This document shows positions 27,173 through 37,647 of a DNA stretch of 37,749 bases, one piece after another. The notes below the pieces were generated by a model, which saw only the letters and a program-made list of their open reading frames with translations, was not told the DNA's origin and made no database searches. The stretch comes from an uncultured Prevotellaceae bacterium. GTDB taxonomy: Bacteria; Bacteroidota; Bacteroidia; Bacteroidales; Bacteroidaceae. The DNA lies in NCBI GenBank assembly GCA_900316685.1, contig ONDS01000024.1, positions 1-37,749 of the forward strand. The letters run 5' to 3'. Position 1 is the first letter of the stretch; each line of letters opens with the position of its first letter. Both the position numbers and the translations under genes were made by a program.

Positions 27173-30104
27173 CAACCTAAAGGTGGCCGACGGTGCCATT
27201 CTCGTCATCTCCTATATCGGCTACGAGGATGTGGAGATGGCCGCCACCCCCAACATGCGCATTGAGTTGAAGGAAAACACCGCCGAGTTGGCCGAAGTGG
27301 TCATCACCGGTTATCAGGTGCAACGCAAGGCCGACCTCACAGGCGCCGTAGGCGTGGTGGAGACCAAGGACTTCAAGACGAGCAACACCGACCCCATGGC
27401 TTCGCTGCAGGGCAAGGTGCCAGGCATGACCATCACCAGCAACGGCTCACCCTCGGGTGAGGCCAATGTCCAGATCCGTGGTATCGGCTCCATGGGTGGT
27501 TCAAGCACCGCTCCCCTCTACATCGTCGACGGTGTGCCCTACAGCGGCTCGCTCAACAGCCTGAACGCCTCCGACATCGAGACCATGCAGGTGCTGAAGG
27601 ATGCCGCCTCGGCATCTATCTACGGTTCGCGCGCCGCCAACGGCGTGATCGTCATCACCACCAAGAAAGGCAAGAAAGGCGACAATATCAATATCGACTT
27701 CAACGCCTCGCTGTCGATGGCCTGGATGAACCAGAAGATGAAACTGCTGAACACCCAGCAGTATGCCACGGCACTGGTACAAGCCGCGCTCAACGACGGC
27801 AAGGATCCCGTAGGCTATGCACAGAACTACGGTCTGTCGCTCAGCGCTGTCGACGGCACACCCATCACGGTATACAACCCCGCCACCGGCGCCATGGAGT
27901 CGTACTCTGTGGGCGGTTTCTACGACGGCTTTATGAATGCCGCCAGGACCATGCCTTACAGCGACACCGACTGGGTGGACGAGATCAGCCGCACGGGTAT
28001 CACCCAGAACTACGACCTCTCGCTCTCGAAGGCCACTGAAAAATCATCGTCGCTCTTCTCCTTCGGTTACAAGAAGGCCACGGGTGTACTGAAACATACC
28101 GACTTCGAGAATTTCTCCGCCCGTCTGAACAGCTCCTACAAGATCAACAGCATCATCACCATCGGCGAGAATGCCAACTTCTCCTATTCCAACAATGTAG
28201 ACTGCGCTCCTCTGGAGAACGCGCTCAAGATCGCTTCCACGCTGCCCGTGTATGAGATCGACGGAGAGACCTTCTCCGGTCCCGTGGGTGGCATGAGCGA
28301 CCGCCAGAACCCCATGCGCGAGCTTTATCACAACAAGGACAACCGCCTGAAGAAATGGCGCATCTTCGCCAACGCTTATGTCGACATCACCCCCATCAAG
28401 GGCATGCTCTTCCGCTCCAACTTCGGTCTCGACTACACCAACAGCTATATCCGCAGCCTCCAGCATACATGGAACTCCGACGTGGTGAAGAACAGCACCA
28501 ACGCCAGCACCATGTCGCAGACACACAGCACGAAGTGGACCTGGTCGAACACCTTGCAGTACAACTTCGACGTGGCCGAGAGCCACAACCTCAACATCCT
28601 CCTCGGTCTGGAGACCCATCAGGACAACGGCATCGACTTCTCAGGCCGCCGCACCGGATATCCCTTGGAGACCTACGACTACATGTGGCCCAACGCGGGC
28701 ACAGGCATCCAGACCGTGACAGGTGCCGGCGACGCCTATAAGCTGATGTCGTACTTCGGCAAGATCGACTACAACTGGAACGACCAGTTGCTGGCCTCCT
28801 TCACCCTTCGTCACGACGGTTCCAGCCGCTTCGGTAAGAACCACCAGTATGGTACCTTCCCCTCGGCCTCTCTCGGTTATCGCCTGTCCAAGCACATCAA
28901 CGCCCCCTGGTTGCGCGACCTGAAGGTTCGTGCCAGCTATGGTGTGACGGGTAATCAGGGCATGAACTCCAACACCGCCCACTACGGACTCTATTCCGCC
29001 GACTATGGCTCAACCCGTGAGAACTCCACCGCCTACGACCTCGACCTGCAGAAATCGGGCACCTTCCCCTCGGGCTACTACAAACAGCAGTCGGCCAACG
29101 AAGACCTGAAATGGGAATCGTCGTCACAGTGGAACTTCGGTGCTGACTTCCAGCTCTTCAATGGCGACCTCTACGGTTCATACGACCTCTTCTTCAAAGA
29201 GACCAAGGACATGCTCGTGCAACCCGCCTTCCTCGGTGCCATCGGCTTCGGCGGACAGACCTGGATCAACGGCCCGACGGTGGAAAACTGGGGTATGGAG
29301 CTCAACCTGGGTTACCGCCATACCACCGCCTACGGCCTGTCGTACAACGTAACGGGCAACATCGACTTCTTCCGCTCGAAGGTGACCTATCTGCCCGAGA
29401 ACTCCAAGAACTCTTACGAACATAACGACTACCACAACCTGGCCCAGGACGAGAAGGCCTATGGCTCACGTATCGGCTATGTGGTGGAAGGCCTGTATCA
29501 GTCGCGCGAAGAAGTGCTCGCCCATGGCCAGGCCGGTGCCCGTGTGGGCGGCCTGAAATACGCCGACCTCAACGGCGACGGACATATCAACGAGCAGGAC
29601 CGCACCTGGATCTTCAACCCCGTGCCCGACTTCTCTTACGGTATCAACATCAACCTGTCGTACAAAGACTTCGACTTCACCATGTTCTGGCAGGGCGTGT
29701 CTGGCGTAGATGTCATCAACGACCAGAAATTCCAGACCGACTTCTGGAGCATCACCGATGCCGGTTCCAACAAGGGTGAACGCCTGATCGACGCATGGAC
29801 CCTTGCCAACAGCGGTTCTACCATCCCCGCCCTGACCACCTCGAACGGCGCCGACGAAGGCCGCCTGTCGTCCTACTTCGTGGAAAACGGGTCTTACATC
29901 AAGATGCGCACGCTGCAGCTGGGTTACACCCTGCCCGCATCGTTCATCAAGAAACTGATGCTCTCCAGAGCCCGTGTGTTTGCCTCTCTCGACAATATGC
30001 TGACCATCAAGTCGAGTTCGCTTACCTGCTCCGACCCTGAAAACACGGCATGGAACTACCCCCACACCGCCTCCTTCACCTTCGGCATCCAAGTGGGCTT
30101 CTGA
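27173..30104 (+). pseudogene. susC: 3' part of susC-like TonB-dependent fructan transporter gene, cut by an IS
   Basis: Holds nearly the whole transporter: the rest of the carboxypeptidase-like domain, the SusC linker (VVITGYQVQRKADLTGAVGV), plug (GMTITSNGSPSGEANVQIRG; IYGSRAANGVIVITTKKG) and 22-strand barrel ending in ASFTFGIQVGF with a terminal aromatic. No other break is seen. The frame can open inside the element at ATG 27105, but that product lacks a signal peptide and could not reach the outer membrane. SusC proteins import oligosaccharides with SusD using TonB energy; gene order suggests fructan as substrate. Confidence 0.9.
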
Positions 30105-30150
30105 TTGAGAACAAAGAGTAAAAAAATCAAGAGTTAAACGACTGACAATA

Positions 30151-31866
30151 ATGAAAAAGATCCAATTATACATATCACGCTTACTGCTTTCCGTCTTCGC
30201 AGTATCATGCAGTGTCGACGATGTGAAGCCCCAAGGCATGCTGGATGAAGAGACAGCAGCTTCCAATCCAGATAAACTCGTGACCGCAGCCTACGCCATG
30301 CTGGGCAACGACTGGTATTCCTATCCGTTCAACCTGTGGCCTTACGGCGACATGTGCTCCGACGACTGCCTCAAGGGCGGTTCGGGCGAGAACGACACCG
30401 GCTATCACCCCATGGAGATTTTCTCCACCCTGCAACCCGACCGTGGCGAGTTCGACGAACTGTGGTACCACCTCTACACCGCCGTCTCCCGTTGCAACCG
30501 CGCCTTGGCATCGATGGCCAACGCAGAGGAGACACCGGCCATCAAGAAGCTGAAAGCCGAGGCCCGCTTCCTGCGCGCCCACTTCTATTACAAACTGCAA
30601 CAGATGTGGTACGAAGTGCCCTTCATCACCGAAGACATGGACAACGCCGCCATCGAGGCCACGCCACAGAGCACCCACGACGAGATCATGCAGCTGATCA
30701 TCGACGATTTCCAGTATGCCTACGAGAATCTGGACGAGGTGGCACCCGGCAAGACCGGACGCGCCCACAAGGTGGCTGCCGCTGCCTACTTAGCCAAATG
30801 CTATCTCAACTGGGCCTACGGCGACGGCTATGAGGCCAACACAGGCTACAACCATGTAGACCAAGCCAAGATACAGAAGGTGATAGACTATACCGAAGTG
30901 GTGAAGAACTCACCCTACGACTACCTCGACACCTATGGCAAGATCTTCCTGCAAGAGAATGCCAACTCCGTGGAGAGCATCTTCGCCGTGCAGCACTCCA
31001 ACAAGGCCGACGACGGCACCCAGTTCGGACGCGCCAACTGGTCGAACATGCTCAACGGCGTATGGGGCATCTGGTCGTGCGGATGGGATTTCCACAAACC
31101 CTCACAAAACCTGGTCAATGCCTTCAAAACGAGAAACGGACTGCCCATGGATGACTTCGATGAAGACCACAATGCCATCGTGGTGAACGGCGCCGACCTG
31201 AAATACAAGTACGACCCGCGTCTGTTCCACACCGTAGGCATGCCTACCTATCCCTATAAGTACGAGGAGCAGTTCACCCTGACCAAGGCCAACAGCCGCA
31301 CCCCCAACACCTACGGCTACTACTGCTCGATGAAGGAGATACCCCAACGCTCCAAGGGCGAGGACTACGACAACCCCTGGCAGGCCTTCGGACAGAACGA
31401 CTACGTGCTTCGCTACACCGACGTGATGCTGATGCGTGCCGAGGCGCTCATCGAAAAGGGTGACTACAACGGCGAGGCGCTGCAGATCATCAACGACATC
31501 CGCAGTCGTGCCAAGAAGGACATCAGCGGCTCATCGCTCATCGGCTACGCCAAGGACCAGTGCGACATCAGTCTCTACGGCTCCTTCGCCTCGAAAGACG
31601 ATGCCCGCAAGGCCCTGCGTTGGGAGCGCCGTGTGGAACTGGCTATGGAAGGCCACCGCTTCTTCGACCTGCGCCGCTGGGGCCTGCTGTCCACCACGCT
31701 CAACAATTACTTCCAGACGGAGAAGACCGACGAGTACGACGGACAGACCTATGCCCTGTATTACAAAGACGCCTTCTTCACTGCTGGCAAGAACGAGTAC
31801 TTCCCCATCGCCTCCAACCAGATGAACTACGTGCAGGGACTCTATCATCAGAACAAGGGATACTAA
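30151..31866 (+). CDS. susD: SusD/RagB-family outer-membrane sugar-binding lipoprotein
   Basis: The protein has 571 residues. A lipoprotein signal ends in VFAVSC with Cys20. SusD features follow: an N-terminal TPR-like helical region (DELWYHLYTAVSRCNRALAS; KAEARFLRAHFYYKLQQMWY) and the C-terminal RagB block (VLRYTDVMLMRAEALIEKGD; ALRWERRVELAMEGHRFFDL). It sits at the cell surface over SusC and captures the glycan. It is 46 bp after susC, in the same operon, so the IS upstream may lower its expression. Confidence 0.95.
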   Translation: MKKIQLYISRLLLSVFAVSCSVDDVKPQGMLDEETAASNPDKLVTAAYAMLGNDWYSYPFNLWPYGDMCSDDCLKGGSGENDTGYHPMEIFSTLQPDRGEFDELWYHLYTAVSRCNRALASMANAEETPAIKKLKAEARFLRAHFYYKLQQMWYEVPFITEDMDNAAIEATPQSTHDEIMQLIIDDFQYAYENLDEVAPGKTGRAHKVAAAAYLAKCYLNWAYGDGYEANTGYNHVDQAKIQKVIDYTEVVKNSPYDYLDTYGKIFLQENANSVESIFAVQHSNKADDGTQFGRANWSNMLNGVWGIWSCGWDFHKPSQNLVNAFKTRNGLPMDDFDEDHNAIVVNGADLKYKYDPRLFHTVGMPTYPYKYEEQFTLTKANSRTPNTYGYYCSMKEIPQRSKGEDYDNPWQAFGQNDYVLRYTDVMLMRAEALIEKGDYNGEALQIINDIRSRAKKDISGSSLIGYAKDQCDISLYGSFASKDDARKALRWERRVELAMEGHRFFDLRRWGLLSTTLNNYFQTEKTDEYDGQTYALYYKDAFFTAGKNEYFPIASNQMNYVQGLYHQNKGY

Positions 31867-31908
31867 TGCTTTGCTATGCACATCACGAATAAAAAACAAC
31901 CGACTATT

Positions 31909-33453
31909 ATGAAAACCATATTCAACAAAATAGGTGCTGGCCTGCTGGGCATGCTTCTGATCGCCTCATGCCAGGACAGAGACCTTCCAGGTGCTGGCGA
32001 CATGCAGATAGCCAGTCCTGAAGTGACGAACATCGTGGGCACACCCTCCGGTGAAAACAACTACGACTACACACTGACATGGCCCCAGAAAGCTGATGCC
32101 GTGATGCAGGTGGCCGTCTTCAAGAACGGCACCCAGGTGCAGGCGCTCACGCCCTGCCCCTCGGGCTCGTTCACGCTGAAGAACCTGGAAACGAAGCAAC
32201 TCTATGAGTTCCTGTTCAAGTATGCCAACGGCGACGTTCTCTCCAAAGGCGTGATGACCTCCTACACACGCCCGGGAGCCTCTTCGGCCAGTGACGTGAA
32301 GATGGAACAGATAGACATCAACGACGACCAGCACGACCTGCAGATCACCTGGAAGGGCAGCGACGATGCCACCTCGTATATCCTGAAACTGACCAACGGC
32401 GACGGATCAAAGGTGATCAACACCACGGTCAACGGCACATCCTACCTGCTGAAAGATGTGCAGATGAAAGAGCGTTGGGAAGCCGTCATCATCGCCCAGA
32501 ACGCCGAAGGCCTGGCCCTGCCCGTGGAGGCCTCCTGCAAGATCGGCGGCAAGATACCCGCCTTCCTGTCGGAATATGCCACTCCTGAAGAGCTGATCGC
32601 CAATGGCGACGACGACGAGGCCTCGGCCTGGCTGTGGTTCCACGAGACCTATCCCAAGGGCGAATATGTCTACTTCGGCGACATCAACACCGTGGAAGAC
32701 ATTGAAGACTACCGCATGCTCTTCTGGCTGCGCGACCTTGAGACAGGCAACAACGACGATGTCTGGACGTTCTCCGATGTGGCCAGGAACGCCGCACCCT
32801 GCATCGAGCAGTATGTCAAGAACGGCGGCAACCTGTTGCTCTGGCAGCATGCCGTGCCCTATATCGGCACCATCAACCGTCTGCCCACCTCGCTGCTGCG
32901 TAGCGTTGACAATGCCTTCGGCTGCGGCACAGGCGGCTGGAACGGCGACGTATGGAAGATGGGCGTTTGCCTCAACACCGGCTCCTTCTACAAAGACCTG
33001 AGCACTCACGCCATCTACGAGGGTATACCCACCGAGAAACTGAGTGACGCATGCCCCGTGGGCATCGCCATGAAGGGTGCCGGGTGGACCGAAGACCACA
33101 ACTGTCTGTTCTTCGACATCCCCACCACGCTGACTGGTCTGGACAACACCTCAGAGGAATGCTACAACACGGTGACCACCGAATACGGCATCTATCCGCT
33201 GGGCACATGGGATTCGCAGTCGACATGGATAAAGCAGCTCAATGTATGGGAGGCCAAGGGTGCCGAGAAGGCTCCCGAGGGATTCCAGAAAGGTTGCGGC
33301 ACGGTGCTCTGCATCGGCAACGGTGGTTGCGAGTTCTCGATGAAGAACGCCGACGGCACACCCGACGTGAGCGCCAACCCGACGAACAACTCCTGCCAGC
33401 AGAACATTCTCAAGCTGGCCAAGAACAGCGTCCAGTATCTCATGTCAATCTAA
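31909..33453 (+). CDS. SusE-position surface glycan-binding lipoprotein (DUF4960-like)
   Basis: The protein has 514 residues. The lipobox is LLIASC with Cys21. Two fibronectin-III-like beta domains appear first (about 35-210, NYDYTLTWPQKADAVMQVAV; DLQITWKGSDDATSYILKL). The C-terminal half looks like a glutamine-amidotransferase fold (EDYRMLFWLRDLETG; VKNGGNLLLWQHAVPY), as I recall for DUF4960 proteins at this place in fructan loci, such as the levan-binding BT1761 type. ATG 31909 gives the lipoprotein signal; an upstream in-frame ATG at 31876 is rejected. It ends the susC operon before a strong terminator. Confidence 0.82.
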   Translation: MKTIFNKIGAGLLGMLLIASCQDRDLPGAGDMQIASPEVTNIVGTPSGENNYDYTLTWPQKADAVMQVAVFKNGTQVQALTPCPSGSFTLKNLETKQLYEFLFKYANGDVLSKGVMTSYTRPGASSASDVKMEQIDINDDQHDLQITWKGSDDATSYILKLTNGDGSKVINTTVNGTSYLLKDVQMKERWEAVIIAQNAEGLALPVEASCKIGGKIPAFLSEYATPEELIANGDDDEASAWLWFHETYPKGEYVYFGDINTVEDIEDYRMLFWLRDLETGNNDDVWTFSDVARNAAPCIEQYVKNGGNLLLWQHAVPYIGTINRLPTSLLRSVDNAFGCGTGGWNGDVWKMGVCLNTGSFYKDLSTHAIYEGIPTEKLSDACPVGIAMKGAGWTEDHNCLFFDIPTTLTGLDNTSEECYNTVTTEYGIYPLGTWDSQSTWIKQLNVWEAKGAEKAPEGFQKGCGTVLCIGNGGCEFSMKNADGTPDVSANPTNNSCQQNILKLAKNSVQYLMSI

Positions 33454-33465
33454 TTGTTTCAGGAT

Positions 33466-33503
33466 AGGGGGGGGAGTGCGCACCTGTGCACCCCCCCGTT
33501 TTT
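33466..33503 (+). terminator. Terminator of the susC-susD operon
   Basis: A run of eight G (33467-33474) then GTGC-type bases pairs with GTGCACCCCCCC (33486-33497), followed by GTTTTT. It lies 13 bp after the stop of the SusE-position gene. Confidence 0.75.
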
Positions 33504-33625
33504 GGGAGTACTTCACCCCCGAAAGGAGGTTATAGGAAAAAGGAAAATGCTATTAAATTTGTTACCGCGAACGAAAAATCACAACAAATGCAACATTTAT
33601 GGCATCGTTTTTATCCATAACCATG

Positions 33626-33633
33626 TATCTTTG
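33626..33633 (+). promoter_or_regulatory. -7 box for the GH32 gene
   Basis: TATCTTTG at 33626-33633 matches TAnnTTTG, 31 bp before ATG 33665. With the terminator upstream, this gives the GH32-permease-kinase genes a separate transcript that does not depend on the interrupted susC operon. Confidence 0.6.
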
Positions 33634-33664
33634 CAACAGATATCAACTAAAAACCTATGTTTGT

Positions 33665-35326
33665 ATGACGTTTAAGAAACTATTTCTCTTGCCTGTCGCC
33701 TTGTTCGCCACCATGAGCACATGGGCGCAGGTCACACCGATGGTGCTGGGTGAGAACCATGCCATGGTGCGGCTGCAACAAGACCGGAAATACCTCTTGC
33801 TGCCCGTAGAGGAGAAGGCCGAAATGGCCAACCTCTGCCTGATAGACAAACACAACGAGGCGACCCAACGCCTGAACGTGCGACTGGCCGTAGACAATGT
33901 GGATTATTTCGTGCCGTTGGAAATCAAGGGCAACCAGACGCTTGACATCACGCTCCATGGCGACCGCCGCACCACCGGCCCCGTGAAGGATTTTGCCTGT
34001 TGGCGCGAGATGAAAGGCACCGACACCTTCGACACCACCAACCGCGAACAGTACCGCCCGCTCTATCACCATACACCTCTCTACGGATGGATGAACGACC
34101 CCAACGGCATGTTCTATAAAGATGGGGTATGGCACCTCTATTACCAATGGAATCCCTACGGGTCGCAGTGGGAGAACATGACGTGGGGGCACTCCACCTC
34201 TACCGACCTCATCCACTGGGAAGCCCAGCCCACAGCCATCGAGGCCGACGCCCTGGGTTCAATCTTCAGTGGGTCGTGCGTGACCGACGGCGACAATGTG
34301 GTGGCTTTCTATACCTCTGCCGGACAGCACCAGACACAGTCGATGGCTGTTTCCATCGACAACGGACGATCCTTTGAGAAATACAGCGGCAATCCCGTGC
34401 TCACCAGCGACGCTCCCGACTTCCGCGACCCCAAGGTGTTCTGGAACGCCGATGCCAACCTATGGAACATGGTCTTGGCGGTAGGCCAGGAGATGCGCAT
34501 CTATACGTCGCACAACCTGAAGGACTGGACCTATGAGAGCTCTTTCGGCAAGGAATACGGCAACCACGGCGGCGTATGGGAGTGTCCCGACCTGTTCAAG
34601 ATCGATGGCAAATGGGTACTCTTGTGCAACATCAATCCCGGCGGTCCCTTCGGCGGCTCGGCCACACAATATTTCGTGGGCCAGTTCGACGGCAGGAAAT
34701 TCACCTGCGAGTCGATGCCCAAGGTGACCAAATGGCTCGACTACGGCAAGGACCACTACGCCACCGTGTCGTTCTACAATGTACCCTCACAACGCCGCGT
34801 GGTGCTGGCATGGATGTCTAACTGGCAATACGCCAACAATGTGCCCACCAAGCAGTTCCGCTCCGCCAACTCCATCCCCCGCGAACTGGGATTGTTCCAG
34901 GATGGCGAGGAGACCTATGTGAGCGTGGTGCCCTCGAAAGAGATGGCTGCCCTGCGCGGAGCCAAGCAAGCGAAACCCTCCGAGGCCTGCGAAATCGTGG
35001 TCGACGTGAAGGGGTCGATGGAACTGACGCTCTCCAACGCCAAGGGCGAACGCGTGGTGATGACCTACGACGCACAACAGCAGACCTTCTCCATGGACCG
35101 CATGCAAAGCGGACAGATGGCCTTCAGCGACGCATTCCCCTGCGTGACCACCGCTCCCACCCACGGCGCCGTCAAGCAACTGCGCTTGTTCATCGACCGC
35201 TGCTCCATCGAGGCTTTCACCTCCGATGGCAAGGTGGCCATGACCAACCTGGTGTTCCCTTCGGAACCTTACAACCAGTTGAAGGTGAAAGGCGGCAAAG
35301 CCACCATCTATAATATTATACATTGA
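33665..35326 (+). CDS. Exported GH32 fructan hydrolase (exo-fructosidase type)
   Basis: The protein has 553 residues. The signal peptide (LFLLPVALFATMSTWAQ) is not a lipoprotein type, so it is probably periplasmic. An N-terminal extension precedes the five-blade propeller. Catalytic residues are all present: nucleophile Asp145 in WMNDPNG, Asp255 in the RDP motif (DFRDPKVFW), and acid/base Glu306 in WECPDLF. The C-terminal beta-sandwich ends in SIEAFTSDGKVAMTNLVFP. GH32 enzymes release fructose from inulin, levan or sucrose. A longer frame from 33599 crosses the -7 box and is rejected. Confidence 0.94.
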   Translation: MTFKKLFLLPVALFATMSTWAQVTPMVLGENHAMVRLQQDRKYLLLPVEEKAEMANLCLIDKHNEATQRLNVRLAVDNVDYFVPLEIKGNQTLDITLHGDRRTTGPVKDFACWREMKGTDTFDTTNREQYRPLYHHTPLYGWMNDPNGMFYKDGVWHLYYQWNPYGSQWENMTWGHSTSTDLIHWEAQPTAIEADALGSIFSGSCVTDGDNVVAFYTSAGQHQTQSMAVSIDNGRSFEKYSGNPVLTSDAPDFRDPKVFWNADANLWNMVLAVGQEMRIYTSHNLKDWTYESSFGKEYGNHGGVWECPDLFKIDGKWVLLCNINPGGPFGGSATQYFVGQFDGRKFTCESMPKVTKWLDYGKDHYATVSFYNVPSQRRVVLAWMSNWQYANNVPTKQFRSANSIPRELGLFQDGEETYVSVVPSKEMAALRGAKQAKPSEACEIVVDVKGSMELTLSNAKGERVVMTYDAQQQTFSMDRMQSGQMAFSDAFPCVTTAPTHGAVKQLRLFIDRCSIEAFTSDGKVAMTNLVFPSEPYNQLKVKGGKATIYNIIH

Positions 35327-35416
35327 ACATTGGATGAGAGTTGAAGGTCGTTGAGAGCAGAGTGTTCTTTGGACTGATCTCTTGCCCCTTACCCCTCACC
35401 CCTAAACATAGAAAAA

Positions 35417-36577
35417 ATGGCTAAATCAAATAAATTCGCTATCGTTTCCGTGATGCTCTGCTTCTTCTGCATGGGCTTCGTCGACCTGGTGGGCATCGCC
35501 TCCAATTATGTAAAAGAAGACCTGCACCTGAACGATTCCACGGCCAACATCTTCCCCTCGCTCGTATTCTTCTGGTTTCTTATCTTCAGCGTGCCCACAG
35601 GCATGTTGATGAACAAGATAGGACGCAAGAAAACGGTGCTTCTCTCGTTGGTGGTCACCCTCATATCGCTCGCACTTCCCCTCTTCGGCGAGAACTTCGG
35701 CATCATGCTGGTGGCCTTCTCGCTACTGGGCATAGGCAACGCCCTGATGCAGACCTCGCTCAACCCCTTGGTGTCGACCGTCATGGGCGGCGGCAACCTT
35801 GCCTCAACGCTCACCTTCGGTCAGTTCATCAAGGCCATCGCCTCGTTCATCGCTCCCTACTTGGCCATGTGGGGCGCCACACAGGTCATCCCCTCTTTGG
35901 GCTACGACTGGCGCATCCTCTTCGCCATCTTCTTCGTGGTAGGCGCCTTGGCCACGCTGTGGCTCGCCGTCACCCCCATCAAGGAGCAGCCTATAGAGGG
36001 CAAGCCCTCCACCTTCGTGGAGTGTTTCAAGTTGTTGGGCAAACCCATCGTGCTGCTCTCCTTCCTCGGCATCATGTGCCATGTAGGCATCGATGTGGGC
36101 ACCAACACCACGGCTCCCAAGATACTGATGGAACGGTTGGGCATGTCGCTCAACGATGCGGCCTTCGCCACCAGCCTCTACTTCATCTTCCGTACCATCG
36201 GCTGTCTCACGGGCTCCTTCTTCCTGCGCGTGATGAACAACCGCCTGTTCTTCATCATCAGCGTGGTGATGATGGCGCTCTCGATGTGCGGTCTGTTCTT
36301 CGGTACGGAGAAATGGATGCTTTACACGGCCATCGCCCTCGTAGGCTACGGCAACTCCAACATCTTCTCCATGTGCTTCGCCCAAGCCCTGACCTCGATG
36401 CCGCAGAAGCAGAACGAGGTGAGCGGACTGATGATCATGGGTCTCTTCGGTGGCACGGTGTTCCCCCTGTTGATGGGATTCGCCAGCGATGCCATCGGCC
36501 AGGCCGGTGCCGTGCTCGTCATGGCGGTGGGCGTGCTCTATCTCTTCACTTACATCAAACAAATCAAATCAGCATAA
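35417..36577 (+). CDS. MFS sugar permease (FucP/GluP type), probable fructose importer
   Basis: The protein has 386 residues with about 12 membrane segments. Early motifs fit the fucose/glucose permease group: VMLCFFCMGFVDLVGIASNY, and the MFS loop MNKIGRKKTVLLS between segments 2 and 3. It lies between the GH32 enzyme and a fructokinase, with only 4 bp to the latter, so it most likely brings fructose through the inner membrane. The 90-bp gap to GH32 holds a short CCCCTTACCCCTCACCCCTA tandem and no clear promoter. Confidence 0.88.
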   Translation: MAKSNKFAIVSVMLCFFCMGFVDLVGIASNYVKEDLHLNDSTANIFPSLVFFWFLIFSVPTGMLMNKIGRKKTVLLSLVVTLISLALPLFGENFGIMLVAFSLLGIGNALMQTSLNPLVSTVMGGGNLASTLTFGQFIKAIASFIAPYLAMWGATQVIPSLGYDWRILFAIFFVVGALATLWLAVTPIKEQPIEGKPSTFVECFKLLGKPIVLLSFLGIMCHVGIDVGTNTTAPKILMERLGMSLNDAAFATSLYFIFRTIGCLTGSFFLRVMNNRLFFIISVVMMALSMCGLFFGTEKWMLYTAIALVGYGNSNIFSMCFAQALTSMPQKQNEVSGLMIMGLFGGTVFPLLMGFASDAIGQAGAVLVMAVGVLYLFTYIKQIKSA

Positions 36578-36581
36578 CATC

Positions 36582-37475
36582 ATGGAAACAAAACGTTATA
36601 TCGTAGGATTGGGAGAAGCCCTTTGGGATGTCCTCCCCGACGGAAAGAAATTGGGTGGCGCGCCCGCCAACTTCGCCTATCATGCCGGCTCGTTCCTGGG
36701 TATGGACAACACATTGGCGGTCAGTGCCTTGGGTGAGGACAAGCTGGCAGAAGAGACCATCGAGGCCCTGAAGGAACACGAACTGAATTATCTGATGCCC
36801 CGAGTGCCCTACCCCACGGGTACGGTGCAGGTGCAGCTCGATGAACAAGGCATACCCACCTACGACATCAAGGAGAATGTGGCATGGGACAATATCCCCT
36901 TCAACGACGAGATCAAGGCGGTGGCCAAGAACTGCCGCGCCGTGTGCTTCGGCTCGCTGGCCCAGCGCAACGTGGTATCCCGCGACACCATCCGTCAGTT
37001 CCTCGACCACACGCCAAAGGACTGCGTGAAGATCTTCGACATCAACCTGCGCCAACAGTTCTACACCAAGGAGGTGATACAGGAGGCGTTGCGCCGCTGC
37101 AACATCCTCAAGATCAACGACGAAGAGTTGGTGCTCATCGGACGTATGTTCGGCTATCCCGGTCTGGACATAGAGAACAAGTGCTGGCTCATCCTCGGCA
37201 AGTACAACCTCGACATGCTGGTGCTCACCTGTGGCACCAACGGCTCGTATGTGTTCACCCCTGGGCAGATGTCGTTCCAGGAGACGCCGAAGGTAGAGGT
37301 GGCCGACACCGTGGGCGCCGGCGATTCGTTCACCGGTTCGTTCTGCGCCGCCATCCTCAACGGCAAGCCAGTGGCCGAGGCCCACAAGTTGGCTGTGGAG
37401 GTGAGTGCCTTCGTCTGCACCCAAAACGGAGCCATGCCCAAGCTGCCACAATCTCTCTTGGCCAAGGCAAGATAA
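36582..37475 (+). CDS. PfkB-family fructokinase
   Basis: The protein has 297 residues. It phosphorylates fructose in the cytoplasm so that it enters glycolysis. PfkB motifs are GGAPANFAYHAGS near the N-terminus and DTVGAGDSFTGSF with catalytic base Asp248. The N-terminal VGLGEALWDVLPDGKKLGGA is typical of fructokinases. The frame extends upstream into the permease gene (36489), but ATG 36582, 4 bp after the permease stop, is the family start. Its place at the end of the locus matches the kinase gene of Bacteroides fructan loci. Confidence 0.93.
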   Translation: METKRYIVGLGEALWDVLPDGKKLGGAPANFAYHAGSFLGMDNTLAVSALGEDKLAEETIEALKEHELNYLMPRVPYPTGTVQVQLDEQGIPTYDIKENVAWDNIPFNDEIKAVAKNCRAVCFGSLAQRNVVSRDTIRQFLDHTPKDCVKIFDINLRQQFYTKEVIQEALRRCNILKINDEELVLIGRMFGYPGLDIENKCWLILGKYNLDMLVLTCGTNGSYVFTPGQMSFQETPKVEVADTVGAGDSFTGSFCAAILNGKPVAEAHKLAVEVSAFVCTQNGAMPKLPQSLLAKAR

Positions 37476-37535
37476 GGAATTACTGAAATAGGATATTCAC
37501 TTTTTGCGCCGAGCAAAATGTTTTTTTAGGTTAGG

Positions 37536-37570
37536 CAAGTCAGGGAGGATCTCTTCCTGACTTGTTTTTT
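37536..37570 (+). terminator. Terminator after the fructokinase gene
   Basis: CAAGTCAGG (37536-37544) pairs perfectly with CCTGACTTG (37556-37564), followed by six T. It ends the GH32-permease-kinase transcript. Confidence 0.85.
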
Positions 37571-37599
37571 CATGGGAAGAAGAATTTGCATCCCCATCT

Positions 37600-37630
37600 T
37601 TTGCCGCTTGAAGAATTATCATTATTTTTG
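37600..37630 (+). promoter_or_regulatory. Full Bacteroidota promoter for the last gene
   Basis: TTTG (37600-37603) and TATTTTTG (37623-37630) are separated by exactly 19 bp, 17 bp before the ATG at 37648. Confidence 0.7.
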
Positions 37631-37647
37631 CCATCGTAAAAAAGATA

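Noticed and set aside
27102-30104. susC 3' part as a normal, independent gene
   Set aside because: Its start lies in the IS end, it has no signal peptide, and the missing 5' part is found intact on the other side of the element.
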